Positions 36,589 through 46,009 of a stretch of 64,000 nt of DNA are shown piece by piece (position 1 is the stretch's first letter; the number at the start of each line of letters is the position of its first letter). Position numbers and translations under genes: made by a program. This stretch comes from JABDKJ01 sp964609215 (lineage in GTDB: Bacteria; Bacteroidota; Bacteroidia; Flavobacteriales_D; JABDKJ01), in assembly GCA_964609215.1 (NCBI GenBank), contig CAZSQZ010000014.1:23301-87300 (forward strand), written 5' to 3'. A model generated the notes under the pieces. The model saw only the letters and a program-made list of their open reading frames with translations, made no database searches and was not told the origin of the DNA.

Positions 36589-37696
36589 CGATCTCGTAAG
36601 ATCGATCCCAATCTTTCCAAACGGCTTCTTTTCCTTGTTTTCTAATTGTAGTTTCTATGGTTTCAGGACTTCTTATATCGTCTATTTCGAATTGCTCAAG
36701 AGACATTGGTTCAACAATATAACCCCCAGGATTGGTCTTTGAACCAGCACTCATTGTAGTAATACCCAGATGGATGATATTGTCTCGGAATCTTTGAGAT
36801 TCTCTTGTAGAAATAGATAATTCCAGTTCCTGATTGAACAATCTAAATGCGCAAATAACCTGTGTTAAATCCCGTTCGCTCATTAATTTTGCATCAACTT
36901 CACCACCAGAAAAAGGCCTCAGTCGAGGGAACGAAATAGCATATTTAGATTCCCAATATCTCTTTTCTAAATAATTCAAATGAAGTGCAGTAAAGAACGT
37001 ATCTACTCTCCAATCTGCCAGACCTAGTAAAGCACCAATTCCAATCTTATGTATTTTAGACCTTCCAATTCTGTCTGGTGTTGCTAGGCGATAATCAAAG
37101 TTGGATTTTTTTCCTTTTGGGTGGAATTCTTTATACGCTTTCTCATTATATGTTTCTTGATAGACCAGAATGGAATGAACTCCAGCATCTTTTAGCTGAA
37201 CATATTCTTCTTCATCTAACGGTTGCACCTCCATTGAAACATTGGCAAAAAACGGACGGATAATTTTAATTGCATTTAGAAAATAATCCATACCAACACT
37301 TTTGTTGGCCTCTCCAGTCACCAGAAGCACATGTTCAAACCCTAAAGATTTTATTGCTTCACACTCCTTTTTTATTTCCGTATCGCTAAGCGTCTTTCTT
37401 CTAATTTTATTGTTGAGGCTAAAGCCGCAATAGGTGCATATATTTTGACATTCATTGCTTAAATAAAAAGGAGCAAATAGGGATATTGTTTTTCCAAACC
37501 TTTCTTCGGTCAATCGCTTGCTTTTTAAAGCCATTTTTTCCAAAAAGCTTTGTCCAGCGGGAGAAATTAATGCAGCAAAATCTTGAAGAGTTAATTTTTC
37601 TTTTTGCAAAGCAAACTCAACATCATTCTCTGTTCTGGAGTAAATCAGATCGCTTACCTCATCCCATTGATATTTTCCAAAATGATCTTTAAACAT
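36581..37696 (-). CDS. thiH: 2-iminoacetate synthase (tyrosine lyase)
   Basis: A 371-residue radical SAM enzyme making dehydroglycine from tyrosine for the thiazole ring. The cluster motif CQNICTYCGF (C-x3-C-x2-C) lies near residue 83; 'LLVTGEANKSVG', 'EVQPLDEEEY' and 'VYQETYNEKAY' follow, as in ThiH. Oxygen-sensitive chemistry is expected. Last gene of the thiamine operon; overlaps thiG by 8 bases, and its end overlaps the convergent TenI-like gene by 8. Confidence 0.97.
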   Translation of the reverse strand: MFKDHFGKYQWDEVSDLIYSRTENDVEFALQKEKLTLQDFAALISPAGQSFLEKMALKSKRLTEERFGKTISLFAPFYLSNECQNICTYCGFSLNNKIRRKTLSDTEIKKECEAIKSLGFEHVLLVTGEANKSVGMDYFLNAIKIIRPFFANVSMEVQPLDEEEYVQLKDAGVHSILVYQETYNEKAYKEFHPKGKKSNFDYRLATPDRIGRSKIHKIGIGALLGLADWRVDTFFTALHLNYLEKRYWESKYAISFPRLRPFSGGEVDAKLMSERDLTQVICAFRLFNQELELSISTRESQRFRDNIIHLGITTMSAGSKTNPGGYIVEPMSLEQFEIDDIRSPETIETTIRKQGKEAVWKDWDRSYEIVN

Positions 37697-38465
37697 TTTC
37701 GTATAGAAATGCAGTTAGAGGGCTACTTGCCTCAGCATGTTCCAACTTCATTCCTAGTTTCGCTTCATAAGCCATTCTCCCAGCCATTACTCCTAACTTA
37801 AAAGCCTTAGCCATTTCAACTGGATTTTCAGCAACTGCAATGGCTGTATTAACCAATACTGCATCTGCTCCTATTTCCATTGCCAAAGATGCATCTGATG
37901 GTGCCCCAATTCCAGCATCAACGACAACGGGGATATTGCTTTGATCAATAATGATTTTTAAAAAATCCAACGTTCTAAGACCTTTATTGGTACCAATACA
38001 GGAACCTAAAGGCATTACTGCTGCCGTTCCCACTTCTTCCAACCTCTTGCACAAAACTGGATCCGCATGCACATAAGGTAAAACTTTAAAGCCTAATTTA
38101 ACCAGCTCCTCAGCTGCATTTAAAGTCTCAATGGGATCTGGCATTAAATATTTGGGGTCTGGGTGAATTTCCAGTTTAAGCCAATCTGTTTCTAATGCCT
38201 CTCGTGCGACTTGAGCTGCAAAAACTGCCTCCTTGGCAGTTCGCACCCCACTAGTGTTAGGTAATAGTTGAACTTCCTTTTGATTAATATGAGAGAGTAA
38301 GTCATCCTCACCATTTTCCATATCAACTCTTCTTAAGGCAACGGTCACCATTTCAGTTCCAGAAGCTTTAATGCTTTCTCCCATTAACCGATTTGAGCTA
38401 AACTTTCCAGTTCCCAAAAAAAGTCTAGAGCTGAAATCCTCACCCGCTAATTTCAAATTTTGCAT
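37689..38465 (-). CDS. thiG: thiazole synthase
   Basis: A 258-residue enzyme that builds the thiazole phosphate from 1-deoxyxylulose-5-phosphate, dehydroglycine and ThiS-thiocarboxylate. Visible: 'SRLFLGTGKF', 'LLPNTSGVRTAKEAV', 'LKLEIHPDPKYLMPD' (Schiff-base Lys region), 'VMPLGSCIGTNKGL' and 'VVVDAGIGAPSDA'. Partners with ThiH. Overlaps thiE by 26 bases and thiH by 8. Confidence 0.97.
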   Translation of the reverse strand: MQNLKLAGEDFSSRLFLGTGKFSSNRLMGESIKASGTEMVTVALRRVDMENGEDDLLSHINQKEVQLLPNTSGVRTAKEAVFAAQVAREALETDWLKLEIHPDPKYLMPDPIETLNAAEELVKLGFKVLPYVHADPVLCKRLEEVGTAAVMPLGSCIGTNKGLRTLDFLKIIIDQSNIPVVVDAGIGAPSDASLAMEIGADAVLVNTAIAVAENPVEMAKAFKLGVMAGRMAYEAKLGMKLEHAEASSPLTAFLYENV

Positions 38466-39102
38466 AGTCCAATTCTTCTTGAGTAAAACGATCTACTTGA
38501 TTTAGTAGACCTTGAATATTTTCTTCTTGTTCAATTAAAGCACTTGCTGCCACTCCAGAAATTCCAGTTTGATAAAGTGCTTCAAGATCATTTTTTGTTA
38601 TTCCACCCACCGCAATAGTTGGAAGGTCAATTCCATTCAACTGCATTTTATCTTTTAATTCCTTTAAGCCTTCTAATCCTAAAACTGGACTTAGCTTTTC
38701 CTTTGTTTTCGTGAAGCGAAATGGCCCTAAACCAATATAATCTGACTTTCCCTCTTTATGAACATGCAGAATATCTGTCCAAGAATTGCAGGTACTTCCA
38801 ATGATTTGATAATCGAAAAGCAAACTTTTCGCTTCACTAGCTGAGACATCATTTTTTCCTAAATGAACTCCATAGGCGTTCACACTTCTTGCAATTTCAG
38901 GATAATCATTTATGATCAATTTAGCATTGAACTGAGCAGTTATTGCCTTAGCCTGAACAGCCGCCTCTACGACTTCTTTAAACGAAGCTTCCTTCATTCG
39001 CAATTGCACCCATTGCCCTCCTGCTCTGCAATAATTCCGTATTCTCCTTAACAATGTTTCTCCAGACCCCTTACCTGTAATGTATTGAAAATTAGCAATC
39101 AT
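38440..39102 (-). CDS. thiE: thiamine phosphate synthase
   Basis: A 220-residue TIM barrel that joins the thiazole and pyrimidine halves. It keeps the ThiE motifs best among the three related proteins here: 'QWVQLRMKEAS', 'KLIINDYPEIA', 'GVHLGKNDVS', 'IIGSTCNSW' and 'DYIGLGPFRFTKTK', with 'AVGGI' near the end. So this is the probable active ThiE. Overlaps thiD by 4 bases and thiG by 26. Confidence 0.92.
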   Translation of the reverse strand: MIANFQYITGKGSGETLLRRIRNYCRAGGQWVQLRMKEASFKEVVEAAVQAKAITAQFNAKLIINDYPEIARSVNAYGVHLGKNDVSASEAKSLLFDYQIIGSTCNSWTDILHVHKEGKSDYIGLGPFRFTKTKEKLSPVLGLEGLKELKDKMQLNGIDLPTIAVGGITKNDLEALYQTGISGVAASALIEQEENIQGLLNQVDRFTQEELDYAKFEISG

Positions 39103-39830
39103 GTGTTTAGTGTTCCTATTAAGTTAGTGTTACTCGATAAATATTTTTCAATGGTATTTTTTGCCATTGAACAAGCCACATCTATAGATTCTCCCATAGA
39201 TAAAAAGCCAGCCAGTGAAGAAGAATAAACACATCCAGAACCGTGTTTCTCACTTCCCTTTTTACTCATGGCAAACAAGGTTTTCTCTCCTGTTTTTTTG
39301 ATTAGCATATCCGTCCCTTCAGCATGTCCTTCAACTGACTTATAATAGATATGAGATTCTTGTGTTTTAGCATCAACTTCAAATCCTAGTCTTATGAATT
39401 CATCTCTATTTGGTGTAATTAGATAGATCTTACTTAAAACCTCATCTCTTAAATGCTCATCTGGAACTGGACAGATTGAATATCCACTACTGGAAACCAG
39501 AACTGGGTCAAGAACGATTTTGATCTTGGGATTTTTGGCGAGAAGAAAATCAACTAATTCATTCAACATTTGCCAATTCTCAACGATTCCAATTTTACAG
39601 ACTGAAATATGATAAGAAGAAAATAAAGGTTCTAGTTGATTAACAATTTCCTGCAACGAAAACCATTTTATGCCTAAAAGTTCCTCATGGTTTTGATAGC
39701 TTAGACATGTACTAACAGCCAAACCATTCAAAGACAAATGCTCAAAAGTTTTGATGTCAGAAAAAACACCAGCTCCAGCAGAAGGGTCAATCCCTCCTAT
39801 GCTTAAGACAAATGAATCTGTTGCTCGCAT
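39099..39830 (-). CDS. thiD: hydroxymethylpyrimidine (phosphate) kinase
   Basis: A 243-residue ribokinase-fold enzyme phosphorylating HMP and HMP-P. Features: 'IGGIDPSAGAGVFSDIKTF' near residue 12, 'VLDPVLVSSSGY', 'LITPNRDE', and the C-terminal anion hole 'KHGSGCVYSSSLAGFLS' near 205. It is a little shorter than the usual 260-270 residues but complete. Overlaps the TenI-like gene by 28 bases and thiE by 4. Confidence 0.93.
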   Translation of the reverse strand: MRATDSFVLSIGGIDPSAGAGVFSDIKTFEHLSLNGLAVSTCLSYQNHEELLGIKWFSLQEIVNQLEPLFSSYHISVCKIGIVENWQMLNELVDFLLAKNPKIKIVLDPVLVSSSGYSICPVPDEHLRDEVLSKIYLITPNRDEFIRLGFEVDAKTQESHIYYKSVEGHAEGTDMLIKKTGEKTLFAMSKKGSEKHGSGCVYSSSLAGFLSMGESIDVACSMAKNTIEKYLSSNTNLIGTLNT

Positions 39831-40426
39831 ATATCCTTTAAATGCTGATAATTTTCTATTGGATCACCTTCCAACCAAATAGCTCCCATTGCCCCACAAG
39901 AATTAAATTTCATTGGAGCAATTATTGGGATTGTATCCGAAGATATTCCTCCAATGGCCATTACCTTGCTCAGGTCTTTTCCTTTTAAGAGACTCAACCA
40001 ATCTATTTCAGAACGATAACCCGGCTTGGTTAAAGATTCGAAAACAGGACTCACCGTTAACAAATTGAAATGATCGTGATACTTTTCAAATTCCTCCATA
40101 TTGTGAATTGCCGTGCTCACTTTACAACCTCTCTCTTTCCATTCAGAAATCCATTCTGCTAATTGTTCCTCTCCTTTTTGGTCTCTTTCCGTACTTTTTA
40201 AATGAACACCTCCTAAGCCGAAATCCTTTCCCATTTCATGCATTTGATGAAAGATCACTTTGTCATGATAATATTCATGTACTTCTTCCAAAAGTCCCAT
40301 GATCTGATCATAAGTCCACTTTGGTTTTCTGATATGTATGGCAGATAAACCTTCTTTTAATAAAGCATTGATTTTCTCAGCTTCATCTTGAACATATTCT
40401 GGGTGTGTGATAACTCTTAGTTCCAT
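39803..40426 (-). CDS. TenI/ThiE-like protein of the thiamine operon
   Basis: A 207-residue ThiE-superfamily protein with 'LSAIHIRKPKW', 'KVIFHQMHEMGKDFGLGGVHL', 'VSPVFESLTKPGYRS' and 'VMAIGGISSDT'. The Asn-Asp substrate loop of ThiE is missing, as in TenI-type thiazole tautomerases, which shift the ThiG product to its aromatic form. That role fits its place between thiC and thiD. Three bases separate it from thiC. Confidence 0.82.
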   Translation of the reverse strand: MELRVITHPEYVQDEAEKINALLKEGLSAIHIRKPKWTYDQIMGLLEEVHEYYHDKVIFHQMHEMGKDFGLGGVHLKSTERDQKGEEQLAEWISEWKERGCKVSTAIHNMEEFEKYHDHFNLLTVSPVFESLTKPGYRSEIDWLSLLKGKDLSKVMAIGGISSDTIPIIAPMKFNSCGAMGAIWLEGDPIENYQHLKDICEQQIHLS

Positions 40427-40429
40427 GGT

Positions 40430-42280
40430 TTATAGATAAATTTCACTTCCTTTTTCTGCAAACTCTGCTGACTTTTCTTGCATACCCTCCAGCACAGCTT
40501 CGCTCTCATCTAACTCCTTTTGCGCTGCATATTCTCTTACTTCCTGGGTTATTTTCATTGAACAGAATTTTGGTCCACACATTGAACAGAAATGAGCAAC
40601 TTTTGCACCATCTGCTGGCAAAGTTTCATCGTGAAAGCTCTTTGCGGTTTCTGGGTCTAACGCTAAGTTAAATTGATCTTCCCATCTAAACTCAAAACGG
40701 GCTTTACTTAATGCATCGTCTCTATGTTGGCAACCGGGATGGCCTTTCGCAAGGTCAGCAGCGTGAGCCGCTATCTTATAGGTTATTACACCTTGTCGTA
40801 CATCTTCTCTATTAGGCAAGCCTAAATGTTCTTTCGGTGTTACATAACATAACATTGCAGTTCCAAACCATCCAATCATAGCAGCACCTATACCACTTGT
40901 AATATGATCGTAACCAGGTGCAATATCAGTAGTTAACGGGCCCAATGTATAGAATGGAGCTTCCTTACAAATATCCAATTGCTTATCCATATTTTCCTTA
41001 ATCATATGCATGGGCACATGGCCTGGTCCTTCTATCATGGTTTGCACATCGTGTTTCCAAGCAATCTGTGTTAATTCTCCCAGTGTTTCCAACTCAGCAA
41101 ACTGAGCTTCATCATTTGCATCTGCAATACTTCCAGGACGCAATCCATCTCCCAAAGAAAAAGCAACATCATAAGCTTTCATGATTTCACAAATTTCTTC
41201 AAAGTGAGTATACAAGAAACTTTCTTTGTGATGAGCTAAACACCATTTAGCCATTATAGAACCTCCTCTGCTTACAATACCCGTAACTCTTTTCGCGGTC
41301 ATTGGAACATATCTTAAAAGAACGCCTGCATGAATGGTGAAATAATCCACACCTTGTTCAGCTTGTTCTATTAGGGTATCTCTAAACAATTCCCAGGTAA
41401 GATCTTCAGCTTTTCCATTTACCTTTTCCAATGCTTGATAAATAGGAACCGTTCCAATAGGAACCGGAGAGTTTCTAATAATCCACTCTCTTGTTTCATG
41501 AATATTGTTTCCAGTAGACAAATCCATGATATTATCTGCTCCCCATCTGCACGCCCAAACCGCTTTTTCAACTTCTTCTTCTATGCTCGAAGTCACCGCA
41601 GAATTTCCAATATTGGCATTTATCTTCACCAAGAAGTTTCTACCAATAATCATTGGCTCGCTTTCTGGATGATTGATATTATTGGGAATAATAGCTCTGC
41701 CCTTAGCTACCTCGTCTCTTACAAATTCTGGAGTAATAATTTTTGGAATGGAGGCACCAAATGAATTGCCCGGATGTTGTTCCCAAATTTTTTCCTGAGC
41801 TTCTCTTTTCTGATTCTCTCTTATAGCTATAAATTCCATTTCCGGGGTAATAATCCCTTTTCGAGCATAATGCATTTGAGTTACATTTTTTCCAGCTTTT
41901 GCTCTTAGCGGCTTACGAATATGTTCGAAGCGCATAAAATCCAAATCAGGATTGTTCTTTCTCATACGACCATAGTTGGAGCTAATGTCGTCTAGCTGTT
42001 CAACATCTCCCCTATCCATAATCCATTTCTCTCGCATTGGGGTCAATCCCTTTCTGATATCTATTTCAATAGCTGGGTCTGTATAAGGACCAGAGGTATC
42101 ATAGACCACAACAGGCGCATTAGACTCTGCTTTTCCATTGATCTTTGTATCACTTAATGAGATTTCTCTCATCGGGACAGCTACGCCTTCCATTTGCCCT
42201 TTGACATATATTTTCTTAGAAGCTGGAAAAGGCTCCCTGGTAATTTTGCTCGATGCCGATGGCACAATTTCTTTCTTCAT
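40430..42280 (-). CDS. thiC: phosphomethylpyrimidine synthase
   Basis: A 616-residue radical SAM enzyme that rearranges AIR into HMP-P, the first pyrimidine step of thiamine synthesis. Features: 'MREKWIMDRGDVEQL', 'QMHYARKGIITPEMEFIA', 'FTIHAGVLLRYVP', 'MIEGPGHVPMHMI' and the C-terminal cluster motif CSMCGPKFCSM. Length is normal for the family. Follows thiS by three bases; expression is set by the TPP riboswitch upstream of thiS. Confidence 0.98.
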   Translation of the reverse strand: MKKEIVPSASSKITREPFPASKKIYVKGQMEGVAVPMREISLSDTKINGKAESNAPVVVYDTSGPYTDPAIEIDIRKGLTPMREKWIMDRGDVEQLDDISSNYGRMRKNNPDLDFMRFEHIRKPLRAKAGKNVTQMHYARKGIITPEMEFIAIRENQKREAQEKIWEQHPGNSFGASIPKIITPEFVRDEVAKGRAIIPNNINHPESEPMIIGRNFLVKINANIGNSAVTSSIEEEVEKAVWACRWGADNIMDLSTGNNIHETREWIIRNSPVPIGTVPIYQALEKVNGKAEDLTWELFRDTLIEQAEQGVDYFTIHAGVLLRYVPMTAKRVTGIVSRGGSIMAKWCLAHHKESFLYTHFEEICEIMKAYDVAFSLGDGLRPGSIADANDEAQFAELETLGELTQIAWKHDVQTMIEGPGHVPMHMIKENMDKQLDICKEAPFYTLGPLTTDIAPGYDHITSGIGAAMIGWFGTAMLCYVTPKEHLGLPNREDVRQGVITYKIAAHAADLAKGHPGCQHRDDALSKARFEFRWEDQFNLALDPETAKSFHDETLPADGAKVAHFCSMCGPKFCSMKITQEVREYAAQKELDESEAVLEGMQEKSAEFAEKGSEIYL

Positions 42281-42283
42281 AAT

Positions 42284-42514
42284 CTATCCTCCTGCCGAAG
42301 CTTTTATTATTAAAATTTTATCTCCTTCATCAATTTGATGACTATTCCAGTTTTGCTTTGGCACAACATTGTTGTTCACTGCCACAGCAATTCCTTTGGC
42401 ATCCAATAAGCCATTTGAGACTATAACATCTTGTAAATTTGCCCAAGTCTCATTGGACTTCGGCTCATCATTTATAAAAACCTGCATAGCAGATATATCT
42501 ATTTTAGAATTCAT
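42284..42514 (-). CDS. thiS: sulfur carrier protein ThiS
   Basis: A ubiquitin-fold sulfur carrier of 76 residues from ATG 42514, or 67 from ATG 42487 (MQVFINDEPK), closer to the usual size. It ends in the required Gly-Gly (KASAGG), whose carboxylate is adenylated and thiocarboxylated to deliver sulfur to ThiG. 'GIAVAVNNNVVPKQNWNSH' and 'EGDKILII' are typical. First gene of the operon, directly after the riboswitch. The adenylating partner ThiF is not in this window. Confidence 0.92.
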   Translation of the reverse strand: MNSKIDISAMQVFINDEPKSNETWANLQDVIVSNGLLDAKGIAVAVNNNVVPKQNWNSHQIDEGDKILIIKASAGG

Positions 42515-42516
42515 AC

Positions 42517-42604
42517 TCCCTTCCCAGAATTACCTGAGCAGGTTCAATGGGTTTATTCTCAGCCTGATACTCAAATAATAAGCAGAAGGCACCCCAAATC
42601 GTCT
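42517..42604 (-). promoter_or_regulatory. TPP riboswitch (THI element)
   Basis: Read on the minus strand, the conserved parts of the THI element appear in order: GGGGTGCC, a variable arm, GGCTGAGAA, AAACCC, GAACCTG, CAGGTAAT, then a GGGAAGGGA end. It ends a few bases before the first thiS ATG, so control is probably by masking of the translation start, since no terminator fits between. Binding of thiamine diphosphate would shut off the whole thiS-thiC-tenI-thiD-thiE-thiG-thiH run. Confidence 0.96.
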
Positions 42605-42742
42605 GGTAAATGTATCATTTTTTATTCCTGAATATTGATTTTGAAAGGCCTTTAATTGGCATTTTTTTAACGATTGTGAAAAACCTTTTTCCTTTTTTTA
42701 TGATACCTTTATTTTTAAGGTGCGGTAACTAAGAACAACTAT

Positions 42743-43564
42743 ATGAAAGCATATCTAATTTCAATACTCCTCTTTTTTTTTCTCAGTTGTCCATCAAATT
42801 CTCAATCTCTATCATCTGAAAATATAAAGAAGGGATGGAAATTATTTTTTGATGAAGATTTTGAAAAATCCAAAATTCATTTTGAACGACTTCACCAACT
42901 TGACTCGAATAATATTGAAATTAACGAAGGTTTATTCTATTCTACATCTCTTTTTCAAAATGAATATAAGTTTGACATATTAACCAAACTCTTAGGTAAT
43001 ACTGAAGAGAATTTTTATAAATATGGCATGATAGCTGCCATGCTATTAGAATTTTATTCCACTCCTAAAACAGAAAGAAAAAAGCTCATTGACTTTGGCA
43101 TAGAGGAATTTAAAGCTTATCACACAGACGGATATCTTACAACTAAACAAGTAGAAGGGCAATTCAGAAATCAAAAAAAAGTGGGGCTATGGAAATACAA
43201 TAATCTCGGAGGGGAACTATATAAAACAATTGATTATTGTGACTCTTCAAATATTCATCTGGTGACATTCTTTAACAAAACCAAGAAAATCAAAGAAGAA
43301 CTAGCTAAGATAGAGGAGAATAATAGCGATGCCTCATATTATGTTCTTAAAAGAGTGGTTTACTATCAAGAACTTCCGGATAAAATAGGAGAGTACTTAT
43401 TTGTTTCGAATGACGGCTTCTGCGTTTTTGATAAAAACAACCCTTTTGACCTAGACGAAAACACTCCCGATAATGTAATTGAAGAAGTAGTTTCGCTAAA
43501 TGCCACCAAATACTACATATGGAAAGACGGTAAACGTATGATGTACTTAGAAAATAAATATTAA
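42743..43564 (+). CDS. secreted or lipid-anchored protein, unknown
   Basis: A 273-residue protein with a signal peptide and a possible lipobox (FFFLSC near residue 16); cleavage at SNSQ is the alternative. Residues about 25-80 look like a TPR pair (KKGWKLFFDEDFEKSKIHF), and about 135-150 contain 'VEGQFRNQKKVGLWKYN', a MORN-like strand motif. The remainder is not recognised. It is divergent from the thiamine operon and lies just upstream of a T9SS protein gene. Confidence 0.55.
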   Translation: MKAYLISILLFFFLSCPSNSQSLSSENIKKGWKLFFDEDFEKSKIHFERLHQLDSNNIEINEGLFYSTSLFQNEYKFDILTKLLGNTEENFYKYGMIAAMLLEFYSTPKTERKKLIDFGIEEFKAYHTDGYLTTKQVEGQFRNQKKVGLWKYNNLGGELYKTIDYCDSSNIHLVTFFNKTKKIKEELAKIEENNSDASYYVLKRVVYYQELPDKIGEYLFVSNDGFCVFDKNNPFDLDENTPDNVIEEVVSLNATKYYIWKDGKRMMYLENKY

Positions 43565-43625
43565 GTAATCTGCAACACCATATAAAATGCCTTTAAACGT
43601 ATATTATACTAAATTAAAAAGACAC

Positions 43626-45458
43626 ATGAAAAATCTAACCATTCTCTTGATTACTATTCTATCATTAAATGGCTTGGCAAGCCCTTTAGACTTTAACCAA
43701 GAAGCGAAACTTATTAGCCACATGACCGAAGTAAATGCCGAATGGACAAATTGGTATAATCAGGACTTTGGCTTTTCATTGAAATTCAACTCTGAAGAAG
43801 AACGTATCAAGATGCACTTACTACTGGTTATTAACACTTTGGAGAAAGCAGATTTGTCTCACTTAAATAAAAATCAAATCAAAAAAAGAAATTCGGCATT
43901 AGCTAACTTAAAGGAATATGCTAATGCAATGCGTTTTCCCATGAATACCAATCACGCCAGCAGAATACCTTATTTCATTGATCAAAATAATATAGCATGT
44001 GCCGTTGGTCAAATGATTAGAAATAGTGGGTATGAACGAATTGGACAATGGGTTAAATCCGAAATGAACAATGCCTATATCACAGAAATTCCATTTGGAA
44101 AACTTGATGATTGGGCAGATGAACATGGTTTTTCTAGAAAAGAATTAGCATGGATTCAACCTGGATATCCCCCATCACTAGATGGATGGACAACTATGAA
44201 TCAAGGATTAAATGGAGCAGCAAGAACACTTATTGAGTACGATGGAAAATTAATTATTGCCGGTGAATTTACTGATGCATCTGGGCTCGCAGCTAATAAT
44301 GTTGTTGCATGGAATGGAAGCAATTTTGAAGCAATGGGACAAGGTGTAAACGGATGGGTAAATTGCTCAATCATTTATCAAGGCAAACTGACTTTAGGCG
44401 GATCATTTAATGGAGGTTTTGCAGACATTGCCGTTTGGGATGGTGAATCATGGGAATATCAGGCAGCATTTGCAAGTAAATTTAGTGAAACGCATAGTCT
44501 TGGAATTTACCTTGAAAAACTATATGCAGGAGGAGTAGCAAGTGGTTTTGCGGGTCAGGATTTTTTACTTGCCATTTGGGAAAATCCGAATTGGAGTTGG
44601 GCAGCAGAATTTGAAGGCGGGCCTATATATTCTATTGAGCAAATTGGAAATGAGATGTTAGTTGGAGGCGATTTTAATTCCATAAATATTCTTGGCGAAA
44701 TTACTGAGGCAGATAACATTGCTAAATTCACTAATCAGGGAGTTTGGGAGGAATTCAATGGTGGCTTGGATGGCTTTGTTAAGGATATTCAAATTGACAA
44801 TGGAAATGTTATTGTAGCCGGAAAAATAAAAGAGGGGGATGAAAATTACTTTGGATTGGTATACTCCGATGGAAATGAATGGCAAAGCATAATAGATGAA
44901 AATGCATTTTTTGCTAACTTTCTTTCCAACGAGGAAACGGCTTATTTTAACAAAGCACATTTTGCGGAAGGAGACTCTACTGTTTGCGGGATGTTTTCTA
45001 CTGTTTTTGGCATGACAAATGGTCAAAGCTTGGCAAAAATTGCTAGTCAGGGAGGATGGACCTCTGGTCAACCCGCATTTTCAACAGGTGGTGAAATAAA
45101 TGACTTTTTACAATTTCAGGATCATTTATACGTAGCTGGAGATTTTGAATTGTTGACAGGAGTAGAATTTAATAATGTAGCTTTCTTTGACTCTCCTAAC
45201 TCCATAGAAGAAATAGCGGACAAAATCATAAATGTCTTCCCTAACCCCGTTGAAGACAACTTTATTTTGGATTTACAAACTGACATTAAATTGCAAGCGG
45301 TACAACTATATAATATCGAAGGTAAAAAGGTAAATCTTGTTTTAAATGAAAGCTCAAGTCCTTACCGATTTAATATTGAAAATCTTCCAAAGGGAGTGTA
45401 TACCATGCAACTGGAAACATCACTGGGAATTTTTAGCAAACAACTGATTAAGAACTAA
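43626..45458 (+). CDS. T9SS-secreted protein with propeller-like repeats
   Basis: From the ATG at 43626 (MKNLTILLITILS) the protein has 610 residues with a signal peptide at once; the frame from 43587 would bury it. Residues about 20-170 are a helical domain ending 'FIDQNNIACAVGQMIRNSG' and 'GFSRKELAWIQPGYPP', which I have no function for. Then come beta-propeller-like repeats (LIEYDGKLIIAGEFT, IIYQGKLTLGGSFNGG, 'LQFQDHLYVAGDFE') and a T9SS sorting domain (INVFPNPVEDNF to the end). Its last 4 bases overlap the convergent LRR gene. Confidence 0.75.
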   Translation: MKNLTILLITILSLNGLASPLDFNQEAKLISHMTEVNAEWTNWYNQDFGFSLKFNSEEERIKMHLLLVINTLEKADLSHLNKNQIKKRNSALANLKEYANAMRFPMNTNHASRIPYFIDQNNIACAVGQMIRNSGYERIGQWVKSEMNNAYITEIPFGKLDDWADEHGFSRKELAWIQPGYPPSLDGWTTMNQGLNGAARTLIEYDGKLIIAGEFTDASGLAANNVVAWNGSNFEAMGQGVNGWVNCSIIYQGKLTLGGSFNGGFADIAVWDGESWEYQAAFASKFSETHSLGIYLEKLYAGGVASGFAGQDFLLAIWENPNWSWAAEFEGGPIYSIEQIGNEMLVGGDFNSINILGEITEADNIAKFTNQGVWEEFNGGLDGFVKDIQIDNGNVIVAGKIKEGDENYFGLVYSDGNEWQSIIDENAFFANFLSNEETAYFNKAHFAEGDSTVCGMFSTVFGMTNGQSLAKIASQGGWTSGQPAFSTGGEINDFLQFQDHLYVAGDFELLTGVEFNNVAFFDSPNSIEEIADKIINVFPNPVEDNFILDLQTDIKLQAVQLYNIEGKKVNLVLNESSSPYRFNIENLPKGVYTMQLETSLGIFSKQLIKN

Positions 45459-46009
45459 TTACAATTACAAGGAGGTGACATTTTTAAATCCACATTAGGA
45501 AACATTTCTCTAAATTCAGCTTGTTGATGTCTGTTCAAATCCATACTCCTTAAATCCAACATCTTCAAATTTGACATCGTAGCCATCTCTGCAGGTAAAT
45601 CCTCAATAGCATTTGCCCATAGATCAATTTTCTCTAGCTTTTCAAGACTCGCTATTTCCTTTGGAATATTCAGTAAATAATTATGTCCAAAATACAACGA
45701 GCGCAAATCCTTAAGCTCTAATATCACCTTAGGAAATTCTTTGATTCTATTCTTTGTAAGAACTAACTCTTCAATAGGCAGTTCAGACAGCCATTCGGGT
45801 AAAGATTCCAGTCCCGCTCGCCTTAGACTCAAATGTTTTAGATTTTTGAATGCTCTAATTTCATTTGGAAAATGCGAATATTTCTTTCCTTTTAAATCCA
45901 AATATTGGACTTCCAATTCTCTACCATGTGTGCTTTCAATATCTCGAAACACTTCTTGCGCGGAAAGGAAAAATGGACATACCAGAAATATGAGCAAGCC
46001 TAACCTCAT
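45455..46009 (-). CDS. secreted leucine-rich repeat protein
   Basis: A 184-residue protein: signal peptide (cut after FLSAQ) and about five leucine-rich repeats of the 'L..L.L..N.i..lP..i..L' kind (LKHLSLRRAGLESLP, LVLTKNRIKEFP, LRSLYFGHNYLLNIP, IDLWANAIEDLP). It ends PPCNCN with two Cys. Such repeats form curved binding surfaces; a partner is unknown. It overlaps ribF by 4 bases (ATGA), so it is translated with it, although no functional link is obvious. Confidence 0.8.
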   Translation of the reverse strand: MRLGLLIFLVCPFFLSAQEVFRDIESTHGRELEVQYLDLKGKKYSHFPNEIRAFKNLKHLSLRRAGLESLPEWLSELPIEELVLTKNRIKEFPKVILELKDLRSLYFGHNYLLNIPKEIASLEKLEKIDLWANAIEDLPAEMATMSNLKMLDLRSMDLNRHQQAEFREMFPNVDLKMSPPCNCN

